A stretch of DNA of 64,000 nucleotides. Origin: Methylopila turkensis (GTDB lineage Bacteria > Pseudomonadota > Alphaproteobacteria > Rhizobiales > Methylopilaceae). Shown one piece after another: positions 26,943 through 36,092 of the stretch. The stretch is taken from positions 925,610-989,609 of the forward strand of contig NZ_BSFL01000001.1 in NCBI RefSeq assembly GCF_027922325.1, read 5' to 3'. The notes beneath the pieces were generated by a model. It was given only the letters and a program-made list of their open reading frames with translations. It had not been told where the DNA came from and did not search any database. How positions within the stretch are numbered: position 1 is the first letter of the stretch; each line of letters starts with the position of its first letter. The translations under genes were made by a program, and so were the position numbers.

Positions 26943-27030
26943 TTGGGCCCTCTCCGAAACGCGCTTTTGTACAATTGCGGTATGCGGGCTTGAGCCAGAC
27001 CGCGATCGGTTCTCAGCGGCAAACCACAAT

Positions 27031-27091
27031 CAGCCGAAGAGCGCCAAAATCTGACATCGGCCGACTGCCCGACGGCTGACGTTTGGCGATA
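27031..27091. repeat. copy of the ~60-bp GACGTTGGCG-type element
   Basis: CAGCCGAAGAGCGCCAAAA opens the element and GGCTGACGTTTGGCGATA closes it; AGCGCCAAA and TTTGGCGAT are inverted. It is nearly the same as the copy at 19201-19260 and lies exactly between the FAH-family gene and a truncated SDR gene. Confidence 0.6.
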
Positions 27092-27095
27092 CGTG

Positions 27096-27251
27096 CGGCT
27101 GCCTCTTGGCGATCCGATGCGCCAGCTTACCGCTACCGGCCGCTTCGGCGAGGGCGCCGGGATCCGGCATGCCGTCACCTATCTGGCCAGCGACAAGGCT
27201 CGATATGTCACCGGCACGACGCTGACGGTAGACAGCGGCGCCAACGCCTGA
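27096..27251 (+). pseudogene. C-terminal fragment of an SDR gene
   Basis: About 51 codons read GRFGEGAGIRHAVTYLASDK and then YVTGTTLTVDSGANA-stop. This is the standard end of a short-chain dehydrogenase (GRxGxPxEIA..VxYLASD..YVTG..LxVDGG). The N-terminal 200 residues, including cofactor and catalytic motifs, are missing. The break is directly at the short repeat on its left. The fragment cannot be functional by itself. Confidence 0.8.
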
Positions 27252-27282
27252 CCGGAATCGGACGCTCGCTGCGGACTGTCGA

Positions 27283-27891
27283 CTAAACCTCGGCGAGATC
27301 CGACGTCTGCGTCATTGCGTCAACCGCGAGAGCCGCACTCCGCGCGACCGAGACGAGACGTTCCGTCGACCAGCCTTGGCGCGCGTGTGCGGACAATCCC
27401 TGCATGACGGACGCGACCAGGTCGCTTACCGGCTCCGCCAGATCCGGTCGCGACCTGGCGACGAGGTCGCGCACGCGCAGGCGGCCGCCCTCGGCGATCT
27501 GCCCGGCAGCGGCCGCGGCGCCGGCGTCGCTGCAGTTCCGGGTGGCGTTGAGCACCAAGCAGCCCTTCGTCGCGGCGTCCCGGCTGTAGGCCTCGGCGCG
27601 CGCGACAAGATATTTTTCGATCGGCGTCGCGACAGCGTCGTTCTCGACCATGAATGAGTCGATTGACGGCGTAGCGCCGCTGTAGCGGTTCAGGATCATC
27701 TCGAAGAATTGCGCCTTGCTCCCGAACGCGGCGTAGAAGCTCGGCGCAGCGATGCCGATCGCAGACGTCAGGTCCGACAGGGACACGCCGTCGTAGCCCC
27801 GCTCGTGAAAGAGCCGCTGCCCCACGTCGAGCGCCTTTTCCAAGTCGAATAACCGGGGCCGCCCTGGCCGGCCCGATTTTTTATCGGTCAA
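27283..27891 (-). CDS. TetR-family transcriptional regulator
   Basis: A 202-residue TetR repressor. The helix-turn-helix is in VSLSDLTSAIGIAAPSFYAAFGSKAQFFEMIL, with basic GRPGRPRLFDLEKAL before it; the C-terminal domain is of the AcrR/YerO-like type. The start seems to be TTG, with AAGGGA some 12 bases upstream. It is divergent from the MFS transporter gene across about 230 bp of AT-richer sequence (TATGGATATATAGCGC around 27921-27936), a typical repressor-efflux pair in which the pump's substrate induces the operon. Confidence 0.9.
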   Translation of the reverse strand: MTDKKSGRPGRPRLFDLEKALDVGQRLFHERGYDGVSLSDLTSAIGIAAPSFYAAFGSKAQFFEMILNRYSGATPSIDSFMVENDAVATPIEKYLVARAEAYSRDAATKGCLVLNATRNCSDAGAAAAAGQIAEGGRLRVRDLVARSRPDLAEPVSDLVASVMQGLSAHARQGWSTERLVSVARSAALAVDAMTQTSDLAEV

Positions 27892-28123
27892 TACAAAATA
27901 TCCCTTGCTGCGCGCTGCGCTATGGATATATAGCGCGTACTAAATTATTCACAAAGCGGGAACTCGATTCATCGTCGCAGGACGGTGCGCCGCCAACTGA
28001 GGCGCAGGGCCCAGCTCGTCCCGGCAGTCGCGGCGGCGCCGCAGCGCCGGCCAGACTGACGTCCAGCGGCGGCCCGACCACCTGAGGCGAAGCTCCGGTG
28101 TCTTGACCAGTCTGGAAACCACC

Positions 28124-29623
28124 ATGGAAATTCACTCTCTGAAGCGGCGTTCCGCGGCCGTTCTTGTGGCCGTCTGTCTCGCCTCCGCGTCGATGCCGCT
28201 CGCCTTCACGGGGCCGACCATCGCCCTGCCGGCCATAGGCGCGGCGCTCGGCGGATCACCGGTCTCGATCAGCTGGGCGACAAACGCCTATCTGTTGACC
28301 TTCGGCAGCCTGCTTCTGGCGGCCGGGGCGATCGCGGACCGATATGGTCGCAAGCGGGTGTTCGCCATCGCGACGGGCGCATTCGCCCTTCTGTCGCTGA
28401 TGCTCGCGTTCGCCCCCGACATGACCAGCTTCAACCTGATCCGTGCAGCTCAGGGCGTCATGGCCGCCGCCGCCATGTCGGCCGGGATGGCCGTTCTGGC
28501 GCAGGAGTTCCAAGGCCCTGGACAGCTGAGGGCGTTCAGTTTCGTTGGAATGAGCTTCGGAGTCGGCCTCTCGGTCGCGCCGATCGCTTCCGGTTATGTG
28601 TTCGAGCTGTTCGGCTGGCGAAGCATCTTCGCACTGGTGGTCGCCTTCGACGTCGCCGCCTTCCTCATCGGCATCGTCTTCATGGCTGAGTCGCGGGATC
28701 CGGAGGCCACGACGATCGACTGGCCGGGAAGCGTGAGCTTCACAGTCGCGCTCGCAACCCTGACGACGGCGATCCTTGAGGGTCCGGGCCGCGGATGGTC
28801 CGACCCGATGGTCGTCACCTTCTTCGGAGCGGCGGCTGCCCTTCTAGTCGCGTTCGTCGTGATCGAACGTCGCGTCTCTCGTCCGATGCTGGACCTCGAT
28901 CTGTTTCGGTACCGACAGTTCGTGGGTGTCCAGCTTCTTGCGGCCGCCCCCGCGTACGGCTTCGTCGTGCTTCTGATCCTGCTTCCAATCCGGCTTGTAG
29001 GGATCGACGGCATGTCCGCTCCGGAAGCTGGCCAGACCATGCTCGCCATGTCGGCGCCCTTGCTGCTGCTACCGCTGCTGGCGGGTTCGCTGACCCGCTG
29101 GCTGTCGCCGGCGACGCTTTGCGGCCTCGGCCTTGTTGTGACCTGCGTCGGCGTATTCTGGCTCGGCCAAGTCCCGATCGGTGCTGGCGCTGCCGACCTC
29201 GTCCCCCCCCTTCTCGTCATCGGCCTTGGCATAAGCTTTCCGTGGGGCCTGATGGACGGGCTCGCGGTCAGTGTTGTGCCCAAGGAGCGCGCCGGCATGG
29301 CCGCAGGCATCTTCGGAACCGTCCGCGTGGCCGGTGAAGGCGTCGCCCTGGCGCTCGCTACGGCGCTGCTGAGCGGCCTAGCGCAGGCCCGGGTCCTACC
29401 GCTGATCGCCCAGCCTGAGGCCTCATCGTTGATTGCGGAGCGGCTCGCGACGGGGGACTTCGGAGGCGCCTCGGCGCTCGCGCCCGAGGTCTCGCCGCCT
29501 GCGCTGCTAGCAAGTTACGGTCACGCGTTCAGCGCGCTCACGCTGTGCCTCGCCACCGTCACACTCATCACGGCGCTGGTCGTGTTCCTCTCGCTGCGGC
29601 CACCGGCGGCCCACAAGGCCTGA
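28124..29623 (+). CDS. MFS efflux transporter, DHA2-like (14 helices)
   Basis: A 499-residue major facilitator protein. Motif A is AIADRYGRKRVFAIATG after helix 2 and helix 5 carries a motif-C-like GLSVAPIASGYVFELFGWRSIF. The length and number of hydrophobic segments fit the drug:H+ antiporter-2 group such as QacA/SmvA. The ATG at 28124 with GGAAACC upstream is preferred over a TTG at 28103. It is divergent from a TetR repressor, so drug or metabolite export is likely. Confidence 0.9.
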   Translation: MEIHSLKRRSAAVLVAVCLASASMPLAFTGPTIALPAIGAALGGSPVSISWATNAYLLTFGSLLLAAGAIADRYGRKRVFAIATGAFALLSLMLAFAPDMTSFNLIRAAQGVMAAAAMSAGMAVLAQEFQGPGQLRAFSFVGMSFGVGLSVAPIASGYVFELFGWRSIFALVVAFDVAAFLIGIVFMAESRDPEATTIDWPGSVSFTVALATLTTAILEGPGRGWSDPMVVTFFGAAAALLVAFVVIERRVSRPMLDLDLFRYRQFVGVQLLAAAPAYGFVVLLILLPIRLVGIDGMSAPEAGQTMLAMSAPLLLLPLLAGSLTRWLSPATLCGLGLVVTCVGVFWLGQVPIGAGAADLVPPLLVIGLGISFPWGLMDGLAVSVVPKERAGMAAGIFGTVRVAGEGVALALATALLSGLAQARVLPLIAQPEASSLIAERLATGDFGGASALAPEVSPPALLASYGHAFSALTLCLATVTLITALVVFLSLRPPAAHKA

Positions 29624-29639
29624 GCGCCTCAAGGTCAAG

Positions 29640-29873
29640 GCCAAGATGGGGCGTGACCGATGTCCGTGGTCAACACCGCCTCAAGGTCTGCGGGATCACG
29701 GGCTGCGGATCGCCGATGCCTCGATCATGCCGTGCACCACGGTCGGCAACATCATGGCGCCGTGTGTCGCCATCGGTCAGCGCGCGGCGGACATGATCCG
29801 GATGCAGCACGGGCTGTCCTACGCTGAGGTTTCAAGCTCGGCGACTGACGCGGCTGTCGAGGCAGTCACCTGA
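29640..29873 (+). pseudogene. C-terminal fragment of a GMC oxidoreductase
   Basis: From about 29688 the translation GLRIADASIMPCTTVGNIMAP and then IGQRAADMIRMQHG equals the extreme C-terminus of GMC-family flavoenzymes, which ends with the FAD-contacting GLRVADASIMP motif. The full-length GMC gene of this window ends with a closely related stretch (38333-38449). Just upstream, VDQHRLKVCGI appears in another frame, so the fragment also has a frameshift. About 500 residues are missing. Confidence 0.82.
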
Positions 29874-29963
29874 AACGCCGTTACCAGCCTTCTCTCATGA
29901 GATCAGACCGCCGGTAAACCGGCCGGGCGGTCGCACACCCATCAGCGCCAGGAACAAAACACC

Positions 29964-31163
29964 ATGCTCGACACCATCCAGGACGTCCCCGTCATTGCGT
30001 CCGCCGATCTCGAAACGGATCCGCACGGTACGCTGCGTCGCTATCGGGCATCCCACCCATTAGCTGCCCTCGAATCGGGGGGCTACATCGTTCTAGGTTA
30101 TGAGGATGTCAGTCGGCTCGCCCGCGATCCCAGATTGCAATCGACCGAAGTCGCCCTGCCGGCGCAGGCTGGCCTGTCGCAAGGCGCACTTTTCGACATC
30201 TTCGCGCACGGCATGCTGACGGCCAATGGCGGGGTTCACCAAGCGCGCCGCTCACCGATGTCGAGGGCGCTCGCTGGCGAAGTCGCCGAGGAGTATGGAC
30301 GCCATGTCAGGCGCAGCGCGCACCTCTTGATTGACCGCTGCCTTGCCGACAGCAAAATGGAGCTCGTCAAGCAATACGCAGCTCCGTTGCCGGCTCTCGG
30401 CCTGGCAGGGCTGCTAGGCGTGCCCGATGGCGAGGTCGCCCCGTTCCTGCGCGACATCGACGCAATGAACGCGTTCTTCCGCCCCGATGCGACAGCTGCC
30501 ACCGTTTCCTCCGCGGAGAAGGCGGCGGCTCAGGTTCGCAGTTCGATCGGGCTATTGATCGATTGCGAAGGCGACGATCAGACGGGCGGCTTCCTGCAGC
30601 ACTATGTTCGGCTCGCCGAGAGCGAGCCGCTGCACGCGCGGGTCGAAACCCTGACGCAGATCGTCCAGCTCATCATCGGCGGCACGGAATCCGTGCGAAC
30701 AGCGATCGTCGCGCAGACGGCGAACCTGCTGGCGAACCCGCAGCAGTGGCAGGCGGTCCGCGACAACCCAGAACGCGTTCCCGCGGCTGTGGCCGAAGCC
30801 ATGCGCTTCGAGCCGGGCATCGCAGGCCTCGTCCGGTTGTCGGCCGAAGACATTGAAATAGAGGGTCGCACATTGCCGGTGGGGCAAGTCGTCGTGCTGT
30901 CGGTGATGTCGGCCCTGCGCGACGAGCGAATCTTCGATCGTCCCGACACATTCGACATTTTCCGCAGGGATCACGAGCCCTCCCAACTCGGCTTCGGCGA
31001 CGGTGCGCACCGATGCGTGGCCGAGGCTCTCGGACGCGCCGCGCTTCAGGAGGCTCTGTCGGTTCTGGCCGAGCGGCTTCCGCATCTGCGGCTCGAGCAG
31101 CCGCCGGTGTTCTGCGGCCACGTCTTTGTCCGCGGCAGCACCGAGTGTCGCGTGAGCTGGTGA
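29964..31163 (+). CDS. cytochrome P450
   Basis: A 399-residue soluble class-I type P450. The haem-binding loop is LGFGDGAHRCVAEALGR with Cys351 as the axial ligand; the ExxR motif is EAMR (about 278-281) and the I-helix has IIGGTESVRTA in place of AGxDTT. The position usually occupied by Gly after the Cys is Ala. No ferredoxin or ferredoxin reductase gene is near, so electrons must come from elsewhere. Its stop overlaps the next possible start (TGATG) and a FAD monooxygenase follows, making a two-gene oxidative unit. The substrate is unknown; small-molecule hydroxylation is the family role. Confidence 0.92.
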   Translation: MLDTIQDVPVIASADLETDPHGTLRRYRASHPLAALESGGYIVLGYEDVSRLARDPRLQSTEVALPAQAGLSQGALFDIFAHGMLTANGGVHQARRSPMSRALAGEVAEEYGRHVRRSAHLLIDRCLADSKMELVKQYAAPLPALGLAGLLGVPDGEVAPFLRDIDAMNAFFRPDATAATVSSAEKAAAQVRSSIGLLIDCEGDDQTGGFLQHYVRLAESEPLHARVETLTQIVQLIIGGTESVRTAIVAQTANLLANPQQWQAVRDNPERVPAAVAEAMRFEPGIAGLVRLSAEDIEIEGRTLPVGQVVVLSVMSALRDERIFDRPDTFDIFRRDHEPSQLGFGDGAHRCVAEALGRAALQEALSVLAERLPHLRLEQPPVFCGHVFVRGSTECRVSW

Positions 31164-31186
31164 TGGTGCCCCATGGAGCCAAGAAG

Positions 31187-32293
31187 ATGCGGATCCTGAT
31201 CGTAGGCGCCGGCATTGCCGGGCTGGCCACCCACCGCGCCTTGTCGCAGCGCGGATTCAAGCCGACCATCGTGGATCGAAATCCGGGTGCGGGAGAAGGA
31301 GGCGCCGGACTGTTTCTTCCTGGAAACAGCGTAAGGGCGCTGGAGCAGCTGGGACTGCTTGACAAGCTACTCGAACACTCCCACCCGATTAAACGACAAC
31401 GGATCTTTGACGAGAACGGGCGGCTGTTGAGCGAGATTGACGCCGCTGAATTCTGGGTCGGTGTCGGGCCCTGCAGAGCAGCCCGGCGATCGACGCTGTG
31501 GCAGTTGCTGAGGGGCGGCACCGATACGGACGTGATCACGACATCGGTCGCGGCGATCGACGATCGAGGCGACCGTTGCCGCGTTCGTTTCGACGACGGC
31601 GAGATCAGAGACTACGATTTACTCATCGGTGCAGACGGAGTCGGATCCAGCGTCCGCAGGCTGACCTTTCAGGACTGTCGCCAGCCCGAATATGTCGGCA
31701 ACATCTGCTGGCGTTTCATCGTTCACAACGTCGCAGGCGTCGCGGACTGGACGGTGCTGCTAGGCCGCGATCGCAGCCTGCTGTGCAAGCCGATTTCCCC
31801 CTCGGAGCTCTACGTTTACGCGGATCTCGCGGTACCGAAACACGAGGTTTCCCGCTACACGGCTGCAACGCGTCTGGAGCCGCTTTTCGAGGGCATAGCT
31901 GGCCCATTGCGGCCCGTGCTGACGCTGGCTCAGTCGGCGAATGTCCACTTCGCCGAACTCGTGCGGCTGCGGCTGGACCGGTGGCACCGCGGCCGCGTGG
32001 TGCTCGTCGGCGATGCCGCGCATGCGGGCCCGCCCAGCATGGCCCAGGGGGCGGGCCTGGCCCTCGAGGACGCCCTGGTTCTTGCCGACGAACCGGCCGC
32101 AAGTCCAAGCCTAACGGTCGCCCTTGCGCAGTTCGAGGCCCGCCGGAAGCCGCGCGCCGATTGGGTTCACCGGCAGAATGCGTCGCGCGACAGGGCGCGC
32201 CGCCTTCCCCAATTTGTCAGGAACGCCCTGTTTCGCTTCGGCGGGCCAATGCTCTACCGACATTCCTATGCGCCTCTTACCAAGCCTGTCTGA
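31187..32293 (+). CDS. FAD-dependent aromatic-hydroxylase-like monooxygenase
   Basis: A 368-residue group-A flavoprotein monooxygenase. MRILIVGAGIAGLATHRAL is the FAD Rossmann site, LIGADGVGSSVR the DG motif and VVLVGDAAHAGPPSMAQGAG the GD motif. Relatives hydroxylate phenols or oxidise polyketide and other ring substrates with NAD(P)H. The ATG at 31187 is preferred because GGAGCCAAGAAG precedes it; an earlier ATG at 31163 overlaps the P450 stop and would add eight residues. Co-transcription with the P450 is very likely. Confidence 0.9.
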   Translation: MRILIVGAGIAGLATHRALSQRGFKPTIVDRNPGAGEGGAGLFLPGNSVRALEQLGLLDKLLEHSHPIKRQRIFDENGRLLSEIDAAEFWVGVGPCRAARRSTLWQLLRGGTDTDVITTSVAAIDDRGDRCRVRFDDGEIRDYDLLIGADGVGSSVRRLTFQDCRQPEYVGNICWRFIVHNVAGVADWTVLLGRDRSLLCKPISPSELYVYADLAVPKHEVSRYTAATRLEPLFEGIAGPLRPVLTLAQSANVHFAELVRLRLDRWHRGRVVLVGDAAHAGPPSMAQGAGLALEDALVLADEPAASPSLTVALAQFEARRKPRADWVHRQNASRDRARRLPQFVRNALFRFGGPMLYRHSYAPLTKPV

Positions 32294-32679
32294 ACCCGAA
32301 TTCAGTTGCACACTATGGGGCTACCATCTTGTTGCATCAGCGCTGCGATGATCGGGCACGGCCATGAACCGTGCCGCGAAGGGATGAGGGCGATGGCCCC
32401 CGCAGGCGTTCATTTCGCCTTCCCGGCCGCGGTGCGGTTCGCACTGGATTGCCCGAGAACGGACGTTCTCGACGTCGGTTAAGGGTCATGCGTGGACGGC
32501 TTCGCCGGGCGGCTCCGCGCTAAAAGCTGAAGTTGGCGACGTGCTCAAAAGCAGACGTTGGCACGCAGGCTGAATTCAGTCTGAAATCGATTGTGCAATC
32601 GCCTATGTCAAACTTCTTTCGACGCCTCAGCCGACGTACTGAAAATATTTAGTTAATCCCTCAAGGCATTCATCGGCTG
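32294..32679. other. gene-free region with hairpin and repeat half
   Basis: No gene is seen. CGAGAAC-GGAC-GTTCTCG at 32454-32471 is a 7-bp hairpin that could end the P450 operon. At 32543-32564 GCTCAAAAGCAGACGTTGGC matches half of the ~60-bp repeat (compare 19238-19259), and GCTGAAGTTGGC occurs both at 32526 and at 22070. Confidence 0.5.
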
Positions 32680-33585
32680 TCATGACCTGACTTGAGTGAC
32701 GCGACCTCGAGCTAGATCGACGAAAGCCCTGAAGGCGGCGGATGGATTTTTTCGTCCGGGATAGTAGAGACACAATGGCGCGACCGGCTTCATCCAGTCA
32801 TGGAGAACGCGGACCAAGCGTCCCGCCTCGATGTCTTCGCGAATGTCTGACTCCATGAAGTAGCCGATCCCGATCCCACTCAGCACGGCGGCGCGAGCGA
32901 GGCTCGCTTCATCAAGGGTGATCGGCCCCTCGACGTCGACCACGACGGGATGGCCGTCCTTCTCGAAATGCCATCGGTAAATCGCGCCATCGGGGAGCCT
33001 GACCCGAATGCAGGCATGGTCGAGCAGATCGAGAGGCGCGCGGGGCTCGCCATGCTTTTCAAAGTAGGCGGGAGAGGCGACGACGGCGTTTGATCTCGGA
33101 TGGCCAAGGGGCGCCGCGATCATGTCGCTCGGCACGAGATCTGCGCTTCTGACGCCGAGATCAAAGCCTTCGGCCACAACGTCCACAAGCCGCCCCTCGG
33201 TGACGAGATCGATGTGCACGCGAGGAAAGCGTCGCAGATATTCGAGAATGACAGGCGCCAAAATCTCGCGCGCGGCTGTCGGGAAGGCGTTTATCCTGAG
33301 CGTGCCTGAAGGGATTTCCTGCTGCGACTTCACGGTCTCCATGGCGTCGTGAATGTCGACGAGAGCAGGACTGACCTGCTCCACGAAGCTCCGCCCAGCG
33401 TCGGTCAGCGACACGCTGCGTGTGGTCCTGTTGAACAGCCGTACGCCGAGCCGCCGCTCGAACTTGGCGACGATGTTGCTGAGCGACGTCGTTGAAATCT
33501 GCAAGTCCGCCGCCGCCGCCCGAAACGATTGACGGCGCGCGATCGCCACGACGGCGTCCAGTTCGATGAGAGCGTGCGCCGCCAT
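32680..33585 (-). CDS. LysR-family transcriptional regulator
   Basis: A 301-residue LysR regulator: [36 protein letters not shown] forms the winged helix, and the effector domain follows with [19 protein letters not shown]. It is divergent from the NTF2-like/SDR gene pair that starts about 150 bp away, so those genes are its likely targets. It is of the CrgA-like group by length and appearance. The inducer is unknown. Confidence 0.93.
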   Translation of the reverse strand: MAAHALIELDAVVAIARRQSFRAAAADLQISTTSLSNIVAKFERRLGVRLFNRTTRSVSLTDAGRSFVEQVSPALVDIHDAMETVKSQQEIPSGTLRINAFPTAAREILAPVILEYLRRFPRVHIDLVTEGRLVDVVAEGFDLGVRSADLVPSDMIAAPLGHPRSNAVVASPAYFEKHGEPRAPLDLLDHACIRVRLPDGAIYRWHFEKDGHPVVVDVEGPITLDEASLARAAVLSGIGIGYFMESDIREDIEAGRLVRVLHDWMKPVAPLCLYYPGRKNPSAAFRAFVDLARGRVTQVRS

Positions 33586-33734
33586 TATCCCGATTTTCGC
33601 AATACCTCATTCCTTTCTATCCCGATTATCGCTTCGGTTGTCCAGTGCTAAATCGCTGACATCGACGCCTCGCAAGCTTAACGAGCGCAGGAGGCGATCA
33701 CCGAGAATCCTCATCACCAGAGCCGGGGTCCGCC

Positions 33735-34063
33735 ATGACGCCAGAACTCCCAAACCCATCGCCGCCTATGTCGACGCCAATGCGCGCCTCGACGCGGACG
33801 GCATGCTGAAGGCCTTCGCCGCGGACGCGGTCGTCCTGGACAACGGACGCCGTCACGAGGGCTTCGCCGAAGTGCGGACGCTGCTCGAGACGGAAGTGAT
33901 CCCTGTCAGGGCGATCTTCACGCCGGACACGGTTCGCGAGGAGAACGGCCAAGTCGTGCTCGAAGGCCCGGCCCATGGCGACTTCAAGGGCAGCCCGCTC
34001 CGGTTCACTTACCGGTTCACGCTCGCGAACGAGCTCATCAAGGCCGTGGAGATCACGCTATGA
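33735..34063 (+). pseudogene. NTF2/SnoaL-like protein, apparent frameshift near the start
   Basis: The body PIAAYVDANARLDADGMLKAF with DAVVLDNGRRHEG and RFTYRFTLANELIKAVEITL is a complete NTF2/SnoaL-like small domain (about 105 residues). This fold is used by isomerases, dehydratases and binding proteins. The natural start would be the ATG at 33735 (MTPELP...), but it is one base out of frame with the body. Adding one A in CCCAAACCC near 33751 would join them as MTPELPKPIAAYVDANARL. Either a single-base deletion has inactivated the gene or the base is a sequencing error; no convincing alternative start was found in the body frame. The stop overlaps the SDR start by ATGA, so the pair was designed to be coupled. 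Confidence 0.65.
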
Positions 34064-34848
34064 CCGTCCGGGTCGATCCGGCCGAATTCGCCGGCAAGCG
34101 CGTGCTCGTCAGCGGCGGCACGAAGGGTCTGGGCCGCGCGACCGTCGATCGTTTCGTCGCGGGCGGCGCCAGGGTGATAACCGCCGCGCGCGGAACCCTT
34201 CAGCCCATCGACGGCGTCGCGTTCGTCGAGGCGGATCTGACGACGGCCGAGGGCGCGGCGACCTTCGCCAGAGCGGCGCTCGAGCAGATGGGCGGCGTCG
34301 ACATCCTCGCCCATGTCGTCGGCGGCTCGTCGTCGCCGGGCGGCGGTTTCGCCGCTCTCGCCGACGATCACTGGCTCGCCGAGCTTAACCTGAACCTGAT
34401 GCCGGCCGTCCGCCTCGATCGCCTGCTCGTTCCGCAGATCATCGAGCGCGGCGCGGGGGCGGTGGTGCACGTCACCTCGATCCAGTCGGTCCTGCCGCTT
34501 CCGGCGTCGACCACGGCCTACGCCGCCGCGAAGGCCGCGTTGAGGACTTACAGCAAGTCGCTCTCCAAGGAGATTGGACCCAAGGGGGTGCGCGTCAACA
34601 CCGTCTCGCCCGGCTGGATCATGACCGAAGCGGTTGCGGGCTTCCTCGAGCGTCTTCAGGCCGCGAATGGCGGCACAGTCGAGGACGCGCGGCGGCTCGT
34701 GCTCGACAGCCTCGGCGGCATCCCGATCGGGCGCCCGGCCGAGCCCCACGAGGTCGCGGACCTGATCGCCTACCTCGCCTCGGACCGTGCGGCCGCGATC
34801 CACGGCGCCGAGTTCGTTATCGACGGCGGGACGATACGGACGGTCTGA
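34060..34848 (+). CDS. SDR-family oxidoreductase
   Basis: A 262-residue SDR. GGTKGLGRATVD is the cofactor site, DILAHVVGGSSSP replaces the usual NNAG, Ser lies in HVTSIQSVLPL, and YAAAK holds the catalytic Tyr and Lys. VSPGWIMTEA and FVIDGGTIRTV are typical of the C-terminal part. It overlaps the NTF2-like gene by 4 bp and lies convergent to the AsnC-type regulator on its right. The divergent LysR gene on the left of the pair is its probable regulator. The substrate is unknown. Confidence 0.92.
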   Translation: MTVRVDPAEFAGKRVLVSGGTKGLGRATVDRFVAGGARVITAARGTLQPIDGVAFVEADLTTAEGAATFARAALEQMGGVDILAHVVGGSSSPGGGFAALADDHWLAELNLNLMPAVRLDRLLVPQIIERGAGAVVHVTSIQSVLPLPASTTAYAAAKAALRTYSKSLSKEIGPKGVRVNTVSPGWIMTEAVAGFLERLQAANGGTVEDARRLVLDSLGGIPIGRPAEPHEVADLIAYLASDRAAAIHGAEFVIDGGTIRTV

Positions 34849-34867
34849 CGGCTGCGCGGTCGGCCGA

Positions 34868-35356
34868 TCAGAAGGTCAATCGGGCGTTCTCCCTGACTTC
34901 TCTCATCACGAAGAAGGTCCGGGTGTTCTGGACGCCCGGCAGGGCGATGAGCGTCTGGCTCTGCAGCTTGTTGAAGTCGGCCAGGTCACGCGCGCGGATC
35001 TTGAGGAAGTAGTCGAACTCGCCCGCCACCAGAATGCAGTCGAGGATCTCCTTTATCTTAAGCACCGCCTCCTCGAAGGCGTTGCGGCTGTCGGGCGAAG
35101 ACCGGTCGAGGACCACGCCAATCATCACAAGGGCGCCCAGAGCCACCGAAGCAGGCGCGACGTCCGCCCTGAAGCCGGTGATGTGGCCATTCTCGAACAG
35201 CCGCTGCGTCCGTCGGTGACAGGTGGCGGGGCTGGCGCCCACGCGGGCGGCGAGATCGGCGTTCGTCAGCCGGCCGTCGGCGTGAAGCGCGCGAAGGATC
35301 TTCAGATCGATCCGGTCAAGCGTAGTGTTGGAAGGATCTTTCAACTCTGCTCTCAT
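34868..35356 (-). CDS. Lrp/AsnC-family transcriptional regulator
   Basis: A 162-residue Lrp/AsnC protein: N-terminal helix-turn-helix LDRIDLKILRALHADGRLTNADLAARVGAS and C-terminal RAM domain (VMIGVVLD, ILDCILVAGEFDYFLKIRA, LPGVQNTRTFFVM). The family senses amino acids or related small molecules. It is divergent from the cupin/hydrolase/GMC genes starting near 35484, with about 130 bp between, so it probably controls them. Confidence 0.93.
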   Translation of the reverse strand: MRAELKDPSNTTLDRIDLKILRALHADGRLTNADLAARVGASPATCHRRTQRLFENGHITGFRADVAPASVALGALVMIGVVLDRSSPDSRNAFEEAVLKIKEILDCILVAGEFDYFLKIRARDLADFNKLQSQTLIALPGVQNTRTFFVMREVRENARLTF

Positions 35357-35483
35357 TTTGAACGATCAACGTCTTTTTTGTTTCAAAGGAGCCCGCGCAG
35401 GGCAAGCGGGAAGGTCACTTTCGAAAGCACCTTTCTCACCTGTTCCCTTATCGTCCGCTCCTCTCCAAACCGGGGTTAGCGCC

Positions 35484-36038
35484 TTGATCAACGTCGTCCG
35501 CACCACTGCCGCCGCCCATCTCGCAAACCTCCCGAGAGCAGCGCTCCCGGGCTTGAAGCAAGCCGTTCGTCTTTCAGCTCTCGGTCTGGCCGCCGGTCTA
35601 TCGACCGCTGCGATCGCGGACCCGTCCGCCCACAAGCAGATGATCACCGTGAAGGACGCGGCCGCCGTCCAGTGGAAGCCTGCGCCTGCCGCTTTGCCGA
35701 AGGGGATCGAAATCAGCGTCATCATGGGCGATCCGGACAAGCCCGGCCCGTTCGCGCTGAGGCTCAGAATTCCGCCCTCGACCGTGATCGCCCCGCACAC
35801 CCACGCGACCGACGAGACCGTCACGCTGCTTGACGGCGCCCTTGTCCACGACATGGGAGAGAAAATGGTCGAGAGCCGCGGCGAGCCGTTCGGCCAAGGC
35901 GGCTTCCTCTACCTGCCGGCCCTAATGCCGCATTCGCTCTGGACCAGGGATCAGCCTGCGGTGATCCAGGTCAACGGCACCGGCCCCTTTGGTCTCAACT
36001 ACGTCAATCCCGCCGACGATCCAAGCAAGGCTCGCTGA
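35484..36038 (+). CDS. exported cupin-domain protein
   Basis: About 184 residues with a hydrophobic leader (LKQAVRLSALGLAAGLSTAAIADP) ending near residue 46, suggesting export. The cupin core has RIPPSTVIAPHTHATDETVTLLDGALVHDMGEK with HTHATDE as metal-ligand motif and MPHSLWTRD as the second motif. No ATG is in a sensible position; a TTG at 35484 fits the length, but the start is uncertain. Relatives include small cupins of unknown function and quercetinase-like proteins. It starts a run with an exported hydrolase and a GMC oxidoreductase. A second exported cupin of different sequence lies at 39156-39566. Confidence 0.78.
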   Translation: MINVVRTTAAAHLANLPRAALPGLKQAVRLSALGLAAGLSTAAIADPSAHKQMITVKDAAAVQWKPAPAALPKGIEISVIMGDPDKPGPFALRLRIPPSTVIAPHTHATDETVTLLDGALVHDMGEKMVESRGEPFGQGGFLYLPALMPHSLWTRDQPAVIQVNGTGPFGLNYVNPADDPSKAR

Positions 36039-36092
36039 CCGCCGCGCGTTCTCCACCCCCTGATCTCAACCACAAGCAGAAAAGGCCCCGCC

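Noticed and set aside
32557..32575. TGGCACG resembling a third sigma-54 promoter
   Set aside because: The -12 half (TTGC) is missing at the proper distance; the TGGCAC belongs to the GACGTTGGCG repeat.
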